From assembly GCA_012964825.1 (NCBI GenBank), contig DTTI01000040.1, positions 1 through 46,379 on the forward strand: DNA of 46,379 bases, read 5' to 3'. Both the position numbers and the translations under genes were made by a program. Shown here in pieces: positions 1 to 9,078 of the stretch; positions within the stretch are counted from its first letter, which is position 1; each line of letters begins with the position of its first letter. The DNA comes from Candidatus Neomarinimicrobiota bacterium. GTDB taxonomy: Bacteria > Fidelibacterota > Marinisomatia > Marinisomatales > S15-B10. A model generated the notes under the pieces. The model had not been told where the DNA came from, did no database searches, and saw only the letters and a list, made by a program, of their open reading frames with translations.

Positions 1-47
1 GTGGTCGTACGGTTGGTGCTGGTGTAGTGACTGAGATTGTGGAGTAG
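1..47 (+). CDS. tuf: Elongation factor Tu, C-terminal fragment
   Basis: Reading from base 3, the edge of the window encodes [14 protein letters not shown] followed by TAG at 45-47. This is the near-invariant carboxyl end of EF-Tu, the GTPase that delivers aminoacyl-tRNA to the ribosome. Only 14 residues are inside the window. tuf directly before rpsJ is a common bacterial arrangement (str operon running into the S10 operon). The stop lies five bases before the proposed rpsJ start, so the two are probably co-transcribed and translationally coupled. Confidence 0.9.
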   Translation, partial: GRTVGAGVVTEIVE

Positions 48-51
48 ATGG

Positions 52-360
52 TTGGCGGCCCAGACACTAAGAATCAAACTCAAGGCCTACGATCATAGAC
101 TGATCGACAAGTCTACGGAGAAGATCGTAAAAACGGTTAAACAGACGGGTGCTATTTTAACAGGCCCTATTCCGCTCCCGACGAAAAGAACGATTTACAC
201 AGTTCTCCGCTCGCCGCATGTAAACAAGAAATCAAGAGAACAGTTTCAGACAAAGACCCACAAACGTTTAATCGAAATACTCAATGCGTCACCTAAAACA
301 GTCGATGCACTGATGAAGTTGGACCTCTCAGCGGGAGTTGATATCGAGATTAAGGCCTAA
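52..360 (+). CDS. rpsJ: 30S ribosomal protein S10
   Basis: Small-subunit protein of the 30S head, also NusE in antitermination complexes. The 102-residue product begins [15 protein letters not shown] and ends in VDIEIKA, typical S10 ends and length. I place the start at TTG 52 because GGAG at 41-44 lies seven bases upstream. The frame is open back to a TTG at 37, but that would add residues unlike S10. The GGAG sits inside the last codons of tuf, which suggests translational coupling. First gene of the S10 block. Confidence 0.93.
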   Translation: MAAQTLRIKLKAYDHRLIDKSTEKIVKTVKQTGAILTGPIPLPTKRTIYTVLRSPHVNKKSREQFQTKTHKRLIEILNASPKTVDALMKLDLSAGVDIEIKA

Positions 361-362
361 TC

Positions 363-980
363 ATGACTGGATTGATTGGAAAAAAGATCGGTATGACACG
401 TCTCTTCAGCCAGGATGGGGAAAGCCAAGCCGTTACAGTTCTTGAGGCCGGGCCTTGTACTGTTACTCAAGTCAAAACTGAGGAAAAAGATGGCTATTCA
501 GCGGTCCAAGTCGGCTTTGGTGAAAAAAGTGAAAAGCAGGTAAATCGTCCTGCTGAAGGCCATTTTAAGAAAGCGGGTGTCTCAGCAAAAAGGTGCTTGA
601 TGGAATTTCCAATGGGCCGTGGAAAAAAGCCAGAGCTGGGTGATGAGGTAACAGTTTCAATTTTCGGAGAAGGTGATTTTGTAACAGTCAAGGGCGTGTC
701 TAAAGGTAAAGGTTTTACAGGTGTTGTTAAGCGCCACGGATTTAGCGGTGGTACGAAAACACACGGTCAATCAGACCGGCTCAGAGCGCCGGGCTCTATC
801 GGCCAAGCGTCTGATCCTTCACGGGTTTGGCCTGGAACAAAAATGGCTGGCCAGCACGGGAATCGCAACATTGTTATGCAGAACTTGGAAGTGGTGAAGG
901 TTGATCTTAAAAATCACCATCTCTTTTTAAAAGGCGCGGTACCTGGAGCAAAGAACGGAATTGTAGTGGTGACGAAATAA
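363..980 (+). CDS. rplC: 50S ribosomal protein L3
   Basis: Early-assembly 50S protein whose central loop approaches the peptidyl-transferase centre. The 205-residue product starts MTGLIGKKIGMTRLF and contains the conserved loop GQSDRLRAPGSIGQ and the WPGTKMAGQHG motif around residues 158-168. Length is normal. Two bases separate it from rpsJ and one base from rplD, as expected for a tightly packed S10 operon. Confidence 0.97.
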   Translation: MTGLIGKKIGMTRLFSQDGESQAVTVLEAGPCTVTQVKTEEKDGYSAVQVGFGEKSEKQVNRPAEGHFKKAGVSAKRCLMEFPMGRGKKPELGDEVTVSIFGEGDFVTVKGVSKGKGFTGVVKRHGFSGGTKTHGQSDRLRAPGSIGQASDPSRVWPGTKMAGQHGNRNIVMQNLEVVKVDLKNHHLFLKGAVPGAKNGIVVVTK

Positions 981-981
981 G

Positions 982-1611
982 ATGGATTTACCTGTACACA
1001 ATTTTGAAGGCGAAGTGATCTCAAAGATGAAAGTGAAGGACTCGGTTTTCAAGATTGAGCCGAATACCGACGTTGTGTATCGGGCGGTAGTGTCCGAAAT
1101 GACCAACTCGCGGCAGGGGACACATTCCACTAAAACGCGATCTGAAGTTCGTGGAGGGGGAAGAAAGCCGTGGAGGCAGAAAGGTCGAGGAGTTGCCCGT
1201 GCAGGATCTATCCGCTCTCCGATCTGGAAAGGCGGAGGCGTAACTCACGGTCCCAAGCCGAAGGATTATTTATACAAACTTCCCAAGAAAATGAAGAGGT
1301 TGGCACGTAGGAGCGTTCTCTCTCAGCGGGCCGGTGATAAGGAGATAATGGTAGTGGAAGAGATTTCACTGGCATCACCTAAAACAAAAGATTTTTCTTA
1401 CATTTTGAACAAGTTGGGAATAGATGGGAAAAAGACCACATTTTTCCCGGCAGCCAGTAATAAGAATGTAGCCCTTTCAGTCAGGAACCTACCAAATGTA
1501 ACTATTGTTGAGGCAACGAACGCATCGACCTACGATCTGCTTAATGCGGAGGTCCTGCTTTTTGAAAAAGACGGGCTGAAGAATCTTAATGACCAATTGG
1601 CAGTGAATTAA
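982..1611 (+). CDS. rplD: 50S ribosomal protein L4
   Basis: Lines the nascent-peptide exit tunnel, and in E. coli also represses the S10 operon. The 209-residue product has the classic L4 loop TKTRSEVRGGGRKPWRQKG followed by GRARAGS-like GVARAGSIRSPIW. Normal length. No S10-type regulatory leader can be seen because the operon promoter would lie outside the window, upstream of tuf. The stop is one base from rplW. Confidence 0.97.
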   Translation: MDLPVHNFEGEVISKMKVKDSVFKIEPNTDVVYRAVVSEMTNSRQGTHSTKTRSEVRGGGRKPWRQKGRGVARAGSIRSPIWKGGGVTHGPKPKDYLYKLPKKMKRLARRSVLSQRAGDKEIMVVEEISLASPKTKDFSYILNKLGIDGKKTTFFPAASNKNVALSVRNLPNVTIVEATNASTYDLLNAEVLLFEKDGLKNLNDQLAVN

Positions 1612-1612
1612 C

Positions 1613-1936
1613 ATGTATAAGAAGAGGCAAATATTGTTCCGCCCTATTCTCACTGAGAAGATGAATCAACTTGAGGATTCTCAGAATATGTATGCTTTTC
1701 AAGTCGATCCTCATTCAAATAAGATTGAGATCAAGCGGGCTGTGGAAGAAAAGTTTGATGTGAAAATAACAAAGGTCCGCACAATGAACTTCCTCGGAAA
1801 AAGTAAACAAATGTCTGTCCGAAGCGGCGGCCGTGTTATCAAGACATCAGGCAAGAGATCGAGCTGGAAAAAGGCCGTTGTTACCCTGGATAAAGGTTTC
1901 TCTATTGATCTTTACGATTCAGGAGTTGAAAGCTAA
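1613..1936 (+). CDS. rplW: 50S ribosomal protein L23
   Basis: Exit-tunnel rim protein that docks trigger factor and SRP. The 107 residues include the N-terminal [25 protein letters not shown]-type sequence and the [19 protein letters not shown] segment, followed by the VRTMNFLGK strand, all typical of bacterial L23. Position between rplD and rplB is canonical. Confidence 0.95.
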   Translation: MYKKRQILFRPILTEKMNQLEDSQNMYAFQVDPHSNKIEIKRAVEEKFDVKITKVRTMNFLGKSKQMSVRSGGRVIKTSGKRSSWKKAVVTLDKGFSIDLYDSGVES

Positions 1937-1938
1937 CA

Positions 1939-2766
1939 ATGCCTGTTAAAACAGTTAAACCGACCACTCCCGGCCAACGGCAAAAGTCTGTATCGACTTT
2001 TGAGGAAATTACTAGAAGTAAACCGGAGAAGAGCCTTATCCGTCCACTAAAGAAGAGTGGTGGTCGCAATAATAAAGGACGTATCACAAGCCGACGCCGC
2101 GGCGGCGGGCATAAACGTCAGTACCGCATCATTGATTTCAAACGAAACAAATTTGATATTCCTGCAAAAGTTGCAGCCATCGAGTATGATCCAAACCGTT
2201 CTGCCCGTATTGCTCTCTTACACTATGCTGATGGAGAGAAACGTTACATCCTGGCGCCATACGGAATTAAAGTGGGAGATGAGGTTGTTTCGTCACAGAA
2301 AAAGGCGCCGCTGAAGATTGGTAACTGTTTACCTCTTTCAAAGATTCCGTCAGGGTTTTTTATTCATAATGTTGAGCTTGTACCCGGCAAGGGTGCACAG
2401 ATGGTTCGCAGTGCCGGTGTTGGCGCGCAAATGTTAGCAAAAGACGCCGGTATGGTCACTCTGAAACTTCCATCGGGAGAAGTGAGAATGGTGGACGAAA
2501 AATGTATGGTCACCATCGGAGAAGTGGGCAACAAAAGTCATGAGGCAGTGAAGCTCGGTAAAGCGGGCCGGGCAAGATGGCTTGGCAGGCGGCCGAAAGT
2601 TCGCGGCGTAGCCATGAATCCCGTTGATCACCCTATGGGCGGTGGTGAAGGTAAATCATCAGGTGGACGCCATCCTACTACGCCGTGGGGTAAGCCGACA
2701 AAAGGTTACAAAACCCGGAAGAAGAATAAGGCATCTAACCGTTACATTGCGAAAAGGAGAAAATAA
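1939..2766 (+). CDS. rplB: 50S ribosomal protein L2
   Basis: Primary rRNA-binding 50S protein needed for subunit association. The 275-residue product begins with the [19 protein letters not shown] pattern, has the basic [17 protein letters not shown] segment near residue 50, and the C-terminal [20 protein letters not shown] loop close to the peptidyl-transferase centre. Length is normal. It starts two bases after rplW ends. Confidence 0.97.
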   Translation: MPVKTVKPTTPGQRQKSVSTFEEITRSKPEKSLIRPLKKSGGRNNKGRITSRRRGGGHKRQYRIIDFKRNKFDIPAKVAAIEYDPNRSARIALLHYADGEKRYILAPYGIKVGDEVVSSQKKAPLKIGNCLPLSKIPSGFFIHNVELVPGKGAQMVRSAGVGAQMLAKDAGMVTLKLPSGEVRMVDEKCMVTIGEVGNKSHEAVKLGKAGRARWLGRRPKVRGVAMNPVDHPMGGGEGKSSGGRHPTTPWGKPTKGYKTRKKNKASNRYIAKRRK

Positions 2767-2769
2767 TTC

Positions 2770-3036
2770 GTGGCCCGCTCCGTAAAAAAAGGTCCATTCA
2801 TTGATGAGAAGTTGCTCAAGAAAATTTTACAGATGAAGAAAAGCGGTAAAAAGAAGGTCATCAAAACTTGGTCTAGACGTTCCGTCATCACTCCGGAGTT
2901 CGTTGGGTACACATTGGCAATTCACAATGGAAAACAGTTTATTCCGGTATTCATTTCCGAGAATATGGTTGGTCATAAATTAGGAGAATTCTCTCCGACA
3001 CGGATATTTAGAAGGCACGCAGGTGACAGGAAATAG
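2770..3036 (+). CDS. rpsS: 30S ribosomal protein S19
   Basis: 30S head protein contacting the A-site region and the central protuberance. The 88 residues start (GTG) with [18 protein letters not shown] and include [23 protein letters not shown], which is diagnostic. GTG at 2770 is used; AAGGAG at 2754-2759 sits ten bases upstream, inside the end of rplB. Confidence 0.96.
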   Translation: MARSVKKGPFIDEKLLKKILQMKKSGKKKVIKTWSRRSVITPEFVGYTLAIHNGKQFIPVFISENMVGHKLGEFSPTRIFRRHAGDRK

Positions 3037-3041
3037 CAGAG

Positions 3042-3386
3042 ATGGAAGCAGTAGCTAAATCGAAGTTTGTTCGCCAATCGGCAAGAAAAGTGAAAAAGAC
3101 ACTTGACCAGATTCGTGGCCGTGATGTGGAGACTGCACTGAACCTTCTTCACTTTGCCCCTCAGAAAGCATCAGTAGTGATTGAGAAGACGATACACTCA
3201 GCTGTGTCCAACTTTCTTCAGTCTGAAGAGACTGCCAGCACAGCCACAGAAGATTTGTTTGTGAAGAAAGCTTTTGTAGATGAAGGACCTACCGTGCGGA
3301 AGTTTCGTCCAGCCTCCATGGGCAGGGCATCACGAATCAGACGGCGCTCCAGTCACCTGACTGTTGTTGTGGCTGAGAAAGATTAA
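3042..3386 (+). CDS. rplV: 50S ribosomal protein L22
   Basis: Exit-tunnel protein; its beta-hairpin reaches the tunnel constriction. The 114 residues show KFVRQSARKVKKTLDQIRGRD at the N-terminus and the hairpin/C-terminal segment FRPASMGRASRIRRRSSHLTVVV. Normal length. The gene runs up against rpsC, whose ribosome-binding site lies just past the rplV stop. Confidence 0.95.
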   Translation: MEAVAKSKFVRQSARKVKKTLDQIRGRDVETALNLLHFAPQKASVVIEKTIHSAVSNFLQSEETASTATEDLFVKKAFVDEGPTVRKFRPASMGRASRIRRRSSHLTVVVAEKD

Positions 3387-3396
3387 AGGAGAAGTT

Positions 3397-4056
3397 TTGG
3401 GACAGAAAACACACCCGACGGGATTTCGACTGGGCATTAACAAACCGTGGTCTTCCAACTGGTTTGGCGGGAAAAACTTTGCCAACTACATTTCTCAGGA
3501 CATTATGCTCAGGCGCTACGTGAATCAGCGTCTTCCCAACGCCGGCATATCTAGTGTAGATATCGATCGGACTTCTAAGAAGATCACAGTGACGATCAAT
3601 ACTTCGCGGCCGGGGATTGTCATCGGCAAGGGTGGTAAGGATGTAGACAAGCTACGGGAAGAGATTAAACAGCTTTCCACAAAAGTCAATCCTGAAACAG
3701 GTAAACCGTACACCCTGGATACACAGGTGAATGTTTCGGAAATCAAAAGGCCTGAGATGGATGCAAAACTGGTAGGAGAGAATATTGCTCATCAACTTGT
3801 AAAGAAAATCAGCTACCGTCGTGCAGTAAAAAAAGCGATTCAGTCTACCATCCGGATGGGAGCGGACGGCATCAGGATTCGTGTGGCAGGCCGTCTTGGG
3901 GGCGCCGATATCGCTCGTCAGGAGACTTTCCGAGAAGGCCGAGTTCCGCTCCAGACATTGAGATCTGACATAGATTTTGCTATTACTGAAGCACGAACCA
4001 CATACGGAATCATTGGGGTTAAGGTCTGGATTTGTAACGGATCAATAGGAACCTAA
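3397..4056 (+). CDS. rpsC: 30S ribosomal protein S3
   Basis: 30S head protein at the mRNA entry pore. From TTG 3397 the product is 219 residues beginning [13 protein letters not shown], the conserved S3 start; GGAG at 3388-3391 is five bases upstream. The KH-domain GxxG loop (IGKGG) is at residues 76-80. The frame is open further upstream to 3364, but that would overlap rplV and precede the conserved N-terminus. The stop shares one base with the rplP ATG. Confidence 0.95.
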   Translation: MGQKTHPTGFRLGINKPWSSNWFGGKNFANYISQDIMLRRYVNQRLPNAGISSVDIDRTSKKITVTINTSRPGIVIGKGGKDVDKLREEIKQLSTKVNPETGKPYTLDTQVNVSEIKRPEMDAKLVGENIAHQLVKKISYRRAVKKAIQSTIRMGADGIRIRVAGRLGGADIARQETFREGRVPLQTLRSDIDFAITEARTTYGIIGVKVWICNGSIGT

Positions 4057-4478
4057 TGACTCTGGAGCCAAAAAAAGTTAAGTGGCGCAGACAGCATCGT
4101 GGTCGCAGACGGGGGATAGCCACCAAAGGGAGTCATGTGGCATTCGGGAGTTTCGGCATGAAGGCTGTGGAACCCGGATGGGTAACTGCAAGACAGATCG
4201 AATCAGCCCGTGTAGCAATCATTCGGCAGATCAGAAAGCATGGTCGCATGTGGATCAGGGTTTTCCCCGATAAGCCCATTACCAAGAAACCGGCCGAAGT
4301 GAGGATGGGTAAAGGTAAGGGAGCCCCAGACCAGTGGGTGGCGGTGGTGAAGCCTGGAAGAATTCTTTTTGAGGTGGAAGGTGTCGACAAGGATTTAGCT
4401 GCCGAGGCGTTCCGTATTGCCGGACATAAGTTACCCGTTAGAACAATACTAGCTGAGCGAAGAGCATTGACCGGTTGA
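4056..4478 (+). CDS. rplP: 50S ribosomal protein L16
   Basis: 50S protein near the A-site tRNA elbow. The 140-residue product has [38 protein letters not shown] and the [19 protein letters not shown] signature. Its ATG overlaps the last base of the rpsC stop codon (TAATG), indicating translational coupling. Confidence 0.96.
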   Translation: MTLEPKKVKWRRQHRGRRRGIATKGSHVAFGSFGMKAVEPGWVTARQIESARVAIIRQIRKHGRMWIRVFPDKPITKKPAEVRMGKGKGAPDQWVAVVKPGRILFEVEGVDKDLAAEAFRIAGHKLPVRTILAERRALTG

Positions 4479-4493
4479 TCCGAATAAAAAAGT

Positions 4494-4703
4494 ATGAAGA
4501 GAGAAAAATTGAAAGAATTATCGGTTGATGAACTGAAATCTCGCTTGATAGATGTCCAGCAAGGGTTGGAAGAACTAAAGTTTCAGAAGGCGCTTCAGCA
4601 GTTGGAGAACCCGCTCCAACTTCGTTATTTGAGAAAAGAGATTGCTCAAATAAAAACAGTACTTAATGAATTTGAACTTGGTATCAGACAGGCGGAAGCA
4701 TAA
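4494..4703 (+). CDS. rpmC: 50S ribosomal protein L29
   Basis: Small helical-hairpin protein at the tunnel exit. The 69 residues have the L29 pattern: KLKELSVDELKSRL near the start, then LRFQ-like LKFQKALQQLENPLQLRYLRKEIAQIKTVL. Fifteen bases follow rplP and five precede rpsQ. Confidence 0.93.
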   Translation: MKREKLKELSVDELKSRLIDVQQGLEELKFQKALQQLENPLQLRYLRKEIAQIKTVLNEFELGIRQAEA

Positions 4704-4708
4704 CGATC

Positions 4709-4972
4709 ATGGCTGAGAGAGGACAAAGACAGATTCTTGATGGGATGGTCGTGAGCGACCGTATGGAAAAAACTGTTCGTGTGGAAGTGAAGCGACGGGT
4801 TCTTCACCCTGTTTACAAAAAGTATATCACTAAAAAGAAAAAATATAGTGCTCACACGGGCCATCATGAATGCAACTCAGGTGATAAGGTGAAGATTATT
4901 TCCGTACGCCCCAAGAGTAAAACAAAGCGGTGGCGGGTGACGGAGATTGTTGAAAAGGGTAGAACCACTTAA
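4709..4972 (+). CDS. rpsQ: 30S ribosomal protein S17
   Basis: Primary 16S-binding OB-fold protein. The 87 residues contain DGMVVSDRMEKTVRVEVKR and HPVYKKYITKKKKYSAHTG, then the conserved CNSGDKVKIISVRPKSKTKRW segment. Normal length for S17. Next gene rplN is 29 bases downstream. Confidence 0.95.
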   Translation: MAERGQRQILDGMVVSDRMEKTVRVEVKRRVLHPVYKKYITKKKKYSAHTGHHECNSGDKVKIISVRPKSKTKRWRVTEIVEKGRTT

Positions 4973-5001
4973 AGTCCGTTTGAGAAAAATAAAGAAGATC
5001 C

Positions 5002-5370
5002 ATGATTCAGTCAGAAACCAGATTAAAAGTTGCAGACAATACGGGCGCGAAGGAAGTACTCTGCATCAAAGTGCTAGGTGGGTCCAAGCGGAGGTACGCC
5101 TCCATTGGTGATATTGTTGTTGTTTCTGTTAAGCAGGCAATCTCAGGTGGTATGGTGAAGAAGGGTGAAATATCTCGTGCGGTGATTGTGAGAACACGAA
5201 AAGAGGTTGGTCGCAAAGATGGGTCCTATGTCCGGTTTGATGATAATGCAGCTGTTTTGCTCACAGACTCAGGTGAACCTACGGGGACAAGAATTTTCGG
5301 GCCTGTGGCCCGCGAACTCCGCGAAAAAGGTTTTATGAAGATCATTTCAATGGCACCGGAGGTGATATAG
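5002..5370 (+). CDS. rplN: 50S ribosomal protein L14
   Basis: 50S protein that forms an intersubunit bridge. The 122 residues begin [19 protein letters not shown] and carry [15 protein letters not shown] and the C-terminal [24 protein letters not shown], all diagnostic; 122 is the standard L14 length. The stop overlaps the rplX GTG by one base. Confidence 0.97.
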   Translation: MIQSETRLKVADNTGAKEVLCIKVLGGSKRRYASIGDIVVVSVKQAISGGMVKKGEISRAVIVRTRKEVGRKDGSYVRFDDNAAVLLTDSGEPTGTRIFGPVARELREKGFMKIISMAPEVI

Positions 5371-5678
5371 TGAGAATTCGCATGGGGGACACGGTTGAGG
5401 TGATTTCCGGTGATGACCGGGGGAAAAAGGGTAAAGTGCTCAGTGTGAACCCCAAGTCACAAAGGGTGATTATCGAAGGAATTAATTTTATGAAACGTCA
5501 TTCAAAACCAACACAGAAGAATCAACAAGGGGGAATAATTGAAAGAGAAGCGGCTGTTCATACCTCCAATGTGATGTTGGTTGCTTCAGGAAGCCGAACC
5601 CGTGTTGGTCATCGTTTACTGGATACTGGAAAAAAGGTCAGAGTCGCTCGTAAGACAGGCGAAGACATTGATTCCTAG
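5370..5678 (+). CDS. rplX: 50S ribosomal protein L24
   Basis: Assembly-initiating 50S protein with a KOW motif, visible as [20 protein letters not shown] at residues 7-26. 102 residues is normal. I use GTG 5370, which overlaps the rplN stop (TAGTG) and gives MRIRMGD; ATG 5382 is a possible internal alternative. Confidence 0.93.
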   Translation: MRIRMGDTVEVISGDDRGKKGKVLSVNPKSQRVIIEGINFMKRHSKPTQKNQQGGIIEREAAVHTSNVMLVASGSRTRVGHRLLDTGKKVRVARKTGEDIDS

Positions 5679-5686
5679 GAGAGAAG

Positions 5687-6415
5687 TTGGCTGAAGCAAA
5701 GAAAAAAGAATCTGCAAAAAAAACAAAATCAAAGCCGAAGGTCAAGTCCAAAGTGAAGCCATCGGCAAAGCCCAAGGGCGACGCGAAAAAAACGACTCAA
5801 TTGAATGGTTATCTCCCCAACCTGACTACCCTTTTCAAGGATAATGTCTCTTCTGCGCTTCAGAAACAGCTTGGATTGAAAAATCCGTACCAGGTGCCTA
5901 GGATACTAAAAATTTCTTTGAATATCGGCATCGGCAATGCTCGTGAAGATAAGAACGCTCTGGGACACGCTATTAACGATCTCATAACTATCACCGGCCA
6001 AAAAGCTGTGGTAACTAAGGCCAAGAAAGCCATATCCAATTTCAAGCTTCGTGTGGGGGATCCTGTTGGAACGAGAGTAACACTCCGGCGCTGGCACATG
6101 TACGAATTTTTAGAGCGACTTATTAAAATCGCTCTACCTCGTGTAAGAGACTTTACTGGTCTTTCCGTGAAATCTTTTGATGGTCGTGGTAATTACAGTT
6201 TTGGTGTTCTGGAACAGATTGTGTTCCCGGAAATCGATTACGATAAGATTGATAAAATTCGGGGACTAGACATTACTATCACTACCAGCGCCAGGACAGA
6301 TGAGGAGGCATACCTTCTTTTGAAATCCTTCGGTTTTCCATTCAGGCTGGACAATCGCTTTGAGCGAGCAGCCATGCCTTCTGAAGACGGGGCTGATTTA
6401 ACAGAGGTTAATTAA
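5687..6415 (+). CDS. rplE: 50S ribosomal protein L5 with lysine-rich N-terminal extension
   Basis: L5 binds 5S rRNA in the central protuberance. The core (about residues 43-225) is clear: [15 protein letters not shown], then [19 protein letters not shown], then [24 protein letters not shown]. At 242 residues it is about 60 longer than the usual ~180. Most of the excess is an N-terminal tail (residues 1-40) with 15 lysines plus Ser, Ala and Pro. AGGAGAG at 5678-5684 sits just upstream of TTG 5687, so the tail appears to be translated. A shorter C-terminal extension ([12 protein letters not shown]) is also present. The stop overlaps the next ATG by one base. Confidence 0.95.
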   Translation: MAEAKKKESAKKTKSKPKVKSKVKPSAKPKGDAKKTTQLNGYLPNLTTLFKDNVSSALQKQLGLKNPYQVPRILKISLNIGIGNAREDKNALGHAINDLITITGQKAVVTKAKKAISNFKLRVGDPVGTRVTLRRWHMYEFLERLIKIALPRVRDFTGLSVKSFDGRGNYSFGVLEQIVFPEIDYDKIDKIRGLDITITTSARTDEEAYLLLKSFGFPFRLDNRFERAAMPSEDGADLTEVN

Positions 6416-6600
6416 TGGCTAAAAAATCACTCATATTCAAGGCAAGTATTAAGCCGAAGTTTCAGGTCCGCAAGTATAACAGATGTGCAAAATGCGGTAG
6501 ATCCCGCGCTTTCCTAAGAAAGTTTGGTCTCTGTCGTCTCTGCTTCCGGGAGCTTGCTTTAAAGGGAGAAATACCTGGCGTCACGAAAGCCAGCTGGTAA
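6415..6600 (+). CDS. rpsZ: 30S ribosomal protein S14, zinc-binding short type
   Basis: 30S head protein. At 61 residues this is the short, zinc-ribbon type: Cys24, Cys27, Cys40 and Cys43 form two CxxC pairs in [21 protein letters not shown]. The ATG overlaps the last base of the rplE stop (TAATG). No zinc-free paralogue occurs in the window. Confidence 0.96.
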   Translation: MAKKSLIFKASIKPKFQVRKYNRCAKCGRSRAFLRKFGLCRLCFRELALKGEIPGVTKASW

Positions 6601-6619
6601 CAAGGAGAGAAAACAAAAA

Positions 6620-7018
6620 GTGAGTATGACAGACCCAATCGCCGATTTGTTGACGAGAGTTCGCAACGGCTTGCATATGGGCAAGCGTTGGGTGGACATC
6701 CCCGCTTCAAATCTTAAGAAACGCATTCTTTACATCCTTAAGGAAGAACATTATATCAAAGACTTTATTATTGTGGATCACGCGGTTAAGAAAGAGTTGC
6801 GCGTTTTTTTGAAGTATGACAGAAACGGAGAATCTGTCATCCAGCATATCGCAAGAGAAAGCAGGCCTGGCCGGCGTGTTTATGTGGGAGCGGGAGAAAT
6901 TCCAAGAATTCTCGATGGTCTCGGTGTTGCCATATTGACCACGTCGAAAGGTGTGATTTCAAACAAAGTTGCAAAAAAACTGAATATTGGGGGTGAACTG
7001 ATCTGCAGTGTCTGGTAA
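6620..7018 (+). CDS. rpsH: 30S ribosomal protein S8
   Basis: Binds helix 21 of 16S rRNA. The 132 residues begin MSMTDPIADLLTRVRNG and end with the GELICSVW-type C-terminus. GTG 6620 is chosen over ATG 6626 because AAGGAGAG at 6602-6609 is better spaced from it and MSM starts are common in S8. Confidence 0.95.
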   Translation: MSMTDPIADLLTRVRNGLHMGKRWVDIPASNLKKRILYILKEEHYIKDFIIVDHAVKKELRVFLKYDRNGESVIQHIARESRPGRRVYVGAGEIPRILDGLGVAILTTSKGVISNKVAKKLNIGGELICSVW

Positions 7019-7022
7019 GAAC

Positions 7023-7559
7023 ATGTCAAGAATAGGAAAACAACCCATCTCAGTTCCCGAAGGGGTTAAGGTGTCCCAAGATGGCAAGCTTGTATCTATT
7101 ACAGGACCAAAAGGGAACCTTAGCTTTGATGTTCATCCGGATATGGTAGTGAAGCAAGAAAACAGTCATCTTCTGGTAGAACGTCCCAGTGACAATAGGT
7201 CTCACCGCTCGCTTCATGGTACTACCAGAGCTGTTATCGCCAATATGGTGCAAGGCGTTACTGAAGGGTTCACCAAGGAATTGGAGATTAATGGCGTTGG
7301 CTATACGGCAAATCTAGACGGAAAAAGGTTGAAGCTGACACTCGGTTTTTCTCACGATATTTATTTTGAATCACCAGAGGGGATTGAGATTAAAGCTGCA
7401 AAAAATTCCATAACTGTCTCCGGCATAAACAAAGAACTTGTAGGACAGGTTGCCGCCAAGATCAGATCATTCCGCCCACCTGAACCTTACAAAGGCAAGG
7501 GAATCCGTTATTCAGGAGAATATGTCAAGATCAAAAAGGGCAAGACAGTGGGTGAATAA
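7023..7559 (+). CDS. rplF: 50S ribosomal protein L6
   Basis: 50S stalk-base protein with two tandem similar domains. From ATG 7023 the product is 178 residues starting MSRIGKQPISVPEGVKV, the standard L6 N-terminus, and it ends near RPPEPYKGKGIRYSGE...KKGKTVGE. An in-frame GTG at 7008 would overlap rpsH and add five untypical residues. Confidence 0.95.
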   Translation: MSRIGKQPISVPEGVKVSQDGKLVSITGPKGNLSFDVHPDMVVKQENSHLLVERPSDNRSHRSLHGTTRAVIANMVQGVTEGFTKELEINGVGYTANLDGKRLKLTLGFSHDIYFESPEGIEIKAAKNSITVSGINKELVGQVAAKIRSFRPPEPYKGKGIRYSGEYVKIKKGKTVGE

Positions 7560-7562
7560 GCC

Positions 7563-7934
7563 ATGAAAGAACAGTTAAAAAAGGCAGAACGGAGAGAGCG
7601 GAGACGGCGCAGGAGTAAACGCCATGCCTTCGGCACGGAAGCAAGACCGCGGCTTGTGGTCTACCGTAGCTTATCACATATCTACGGCCAGCTGGTGGAC
7701 GATGTTTCTGGTAAGACACTGGTGACAGCTTCATCGACCGAGAAGGCTCTTGCTCCCAAGTCTAAAAAGCCTGTGACTAAAACTGAGCTGAGCTCCATAG
7801 TGGGCAAGGAGCTAGCGATAAGAGCGAAAAAGAAAAATCTCTCTAAAGTTGTTTTTGATCGGAACGGGTTCCTCTATCACGGTCGTGTAAAGGCTGTTGC
7901 AGACGGTGCCCGCGAAGGAGGACTTAAGTTTTGA
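7563..7934 (+). CDS. rplR: 50S ribosomal protein L18
   Basis: 5S rRNA-binding protein of the central protuberance. The 123-residue product has a basic N-terminus (RRERRRRRSKRHAFGT), then RPRLVVYRSLSHIYGQLVDD, and the C-terminal FDRNGFLYHGRVKAVADGAREGGLKF, which is diagnostic. Its last codons hold the rpsE ribosome-binding site. Confidence 0.95.
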   Translation: MKEQLKKAERRERRRRRSKRHAFGTEARPRLVVYRSLSHIYGQLVDDVSGKTLVTASSTEKALAPKSKKPVTKTELSSIVGKELAIRAKKKNLSKVVFDRNGFLYHGRVKAVADGAREGGLKF

Positions 7935-8434
7935 GTAGCATCAACCCTACTGAACTGGAACTGAAGGAAGAAACTGTTATCAAGATTAACAGGACGGCCA
8001 AAGTAGTGGCGGGGGGTCGTCGTTTTCGCTTTAGTTCTCTTGCAGCCATTGGTGACGGAAAAGGCCATGTGGGGCTAGGTTACGGAAAGGCAAACGAGGT
8101 AATATCAGCCATTTCAAAGTCGAAGGAAAACGCCAAGAAAAACATGTTCAGAGTTCCAATTATCAATGGGACAATCCCTCATAAAATTGAAGGAAAGTTT
8201 GGCGCAGCTAAAGTTATGCTTAAACCGGCGTCACCTGGAACGGGTATTATCGCTGGTGGCGCTGTGCGGGCACTTATTGAGCAAGTCGGAATTACTGATG
8301 TGCTCACCAAACGGTACGGTTCTTCAAACATAAATAATACTGTGAGAGCTGTGGAGGTTGCACTGAGGAACTTGCAAGATCCTGTTTCTATCGCTAACAG
8401 GCGTGGAATAACAATTGGTGAAATATTCAGTTAA
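7931..8434 (+). CDS. rpsE: 30S ribosomal protein S5
   Basis: 30S protein near the decoding centre that contributes to accuracy. The 167 residues include VIKINRTAKVVAGGRRFRFS and GHVGLGYGKANEV, then KPASPGTGIIAGGAVRALIE. The start is TTG 7931, overlapping the rplR stop, with AAGGAGG at 7915-7921 about nine bases upstream: one of the best Shine-Dalgarno matches in the window. Confidence 0.95.
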   Translation: MSSINPTELELKEETVIKINRTAKVVAGGRRFRFSSLAAIGDGKGHVGLGYGKANEVISAISKSKENAKKNMFRVPIINGTIPHKIEGKFGAAKVMLKPASPGTGIIAGGAVRALIEQVGITDVLTKRYGSSNINNTVRAVEVALRNLQDPVSIANRRGITIGEIFS

Positions 8435-8443
8435 AGATTAATA

Positions 8444-8638
8444 ATGGTAAAAAAATTACCCAAATCTTTACAAATAACTCAGATTAAGAGCGCAATAGGT
8501 CACAATCTGAAAGCCAAAAAAACACTGCGAGCACTAGGTATTCGCAAGATGCATCAGACTGTCGTTCATGCAGATACGCCGGTGATTAGAGGTATGGTGA
8601 ACAAGGTCAGTTTCCTTCTGAAAATAGATGAAGCGTAA
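8444..8638 (+). CDS. rpmD: 50S ribosomal protein L30
   Basis: Small 50S protein of 64 residues with KSLQITQIKSAIGHNLKAKKTLRALGIRKMHQTV and DTPVIRGMVNKVSFLLKI, matching bacterial L30. Its TAATG stop/start overlap with rplO indicates translational coupling. Confidence 0.92.
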   Translation: MVKKLPKSLQITQIKSAIGHNLKAKKTLRALGIRKMHQTVVHADTPVIRGMVNKVSFLLKIDEA

Positions 8639-9078
8639 TGAAGCTTAGTGAACTGAAAGCACCTGAGAGCCTTTCTAAAGACCGGAAACGGCTTGGTCGC
8701 GGCCAAGCTTCTGGGACCGGGAAAACAGCCGGTCGGGGCCATAAAGGTTATCATTCACGTACCGGCAGCAAGCGAAGAACATGGTTTGAAGGGGGCCAGA
8801 TGCCTCTTCAGAGAAGAGTGCCAAAGCGGGGCTTCACCAATGCCAGGTTTAAAAATGAGTACCAAAATATCAGCCTGTCGGCTATCTCCAAACTTGATGA
8901 TGAGAAAGTTGATATTGCCACAATGCTTGAAAAAGGTGTTATCAAATCTGCTGCCAAACCTGTGAAGGTGCTTGCCAACGGTGATATCGAGAGAGCCGTG
9001 GAGGTTTATGCCAATGCGTTCAGCGTAACTGCAGCTGAAAAGATTGAAAAAGCAGGTGGGAAAGCCATTGTAGCATGA
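8638..9078 (+). CDS. rplO: 50S ribosomal protein L15
   Basis: Late-assembly 50S protein. The 146 residues have the glycine/arginine-rich N-terminal part (RLGRGQASGTGKTAGRGHKG, residues 18-37), FEGGQMPLQRRVPKRGF, and a globular C-terminal half ending AAEKIEKAGGKAIVA. The last four bases overlap secY. Confidence 0.95.
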   Translation: MKLSELKAPESLSKDRKRLGRGQASGTGKTAGRGHKGYHSRTGSKRRTWFEGGQMPLQRRVPKRGFTNARFKNEYQNISLSAISKLDDEKVDIATMLEKGVIKSAAKPVKVLANGDIERAVEVYANAFSVTAAEKIEKAGGKAIVA

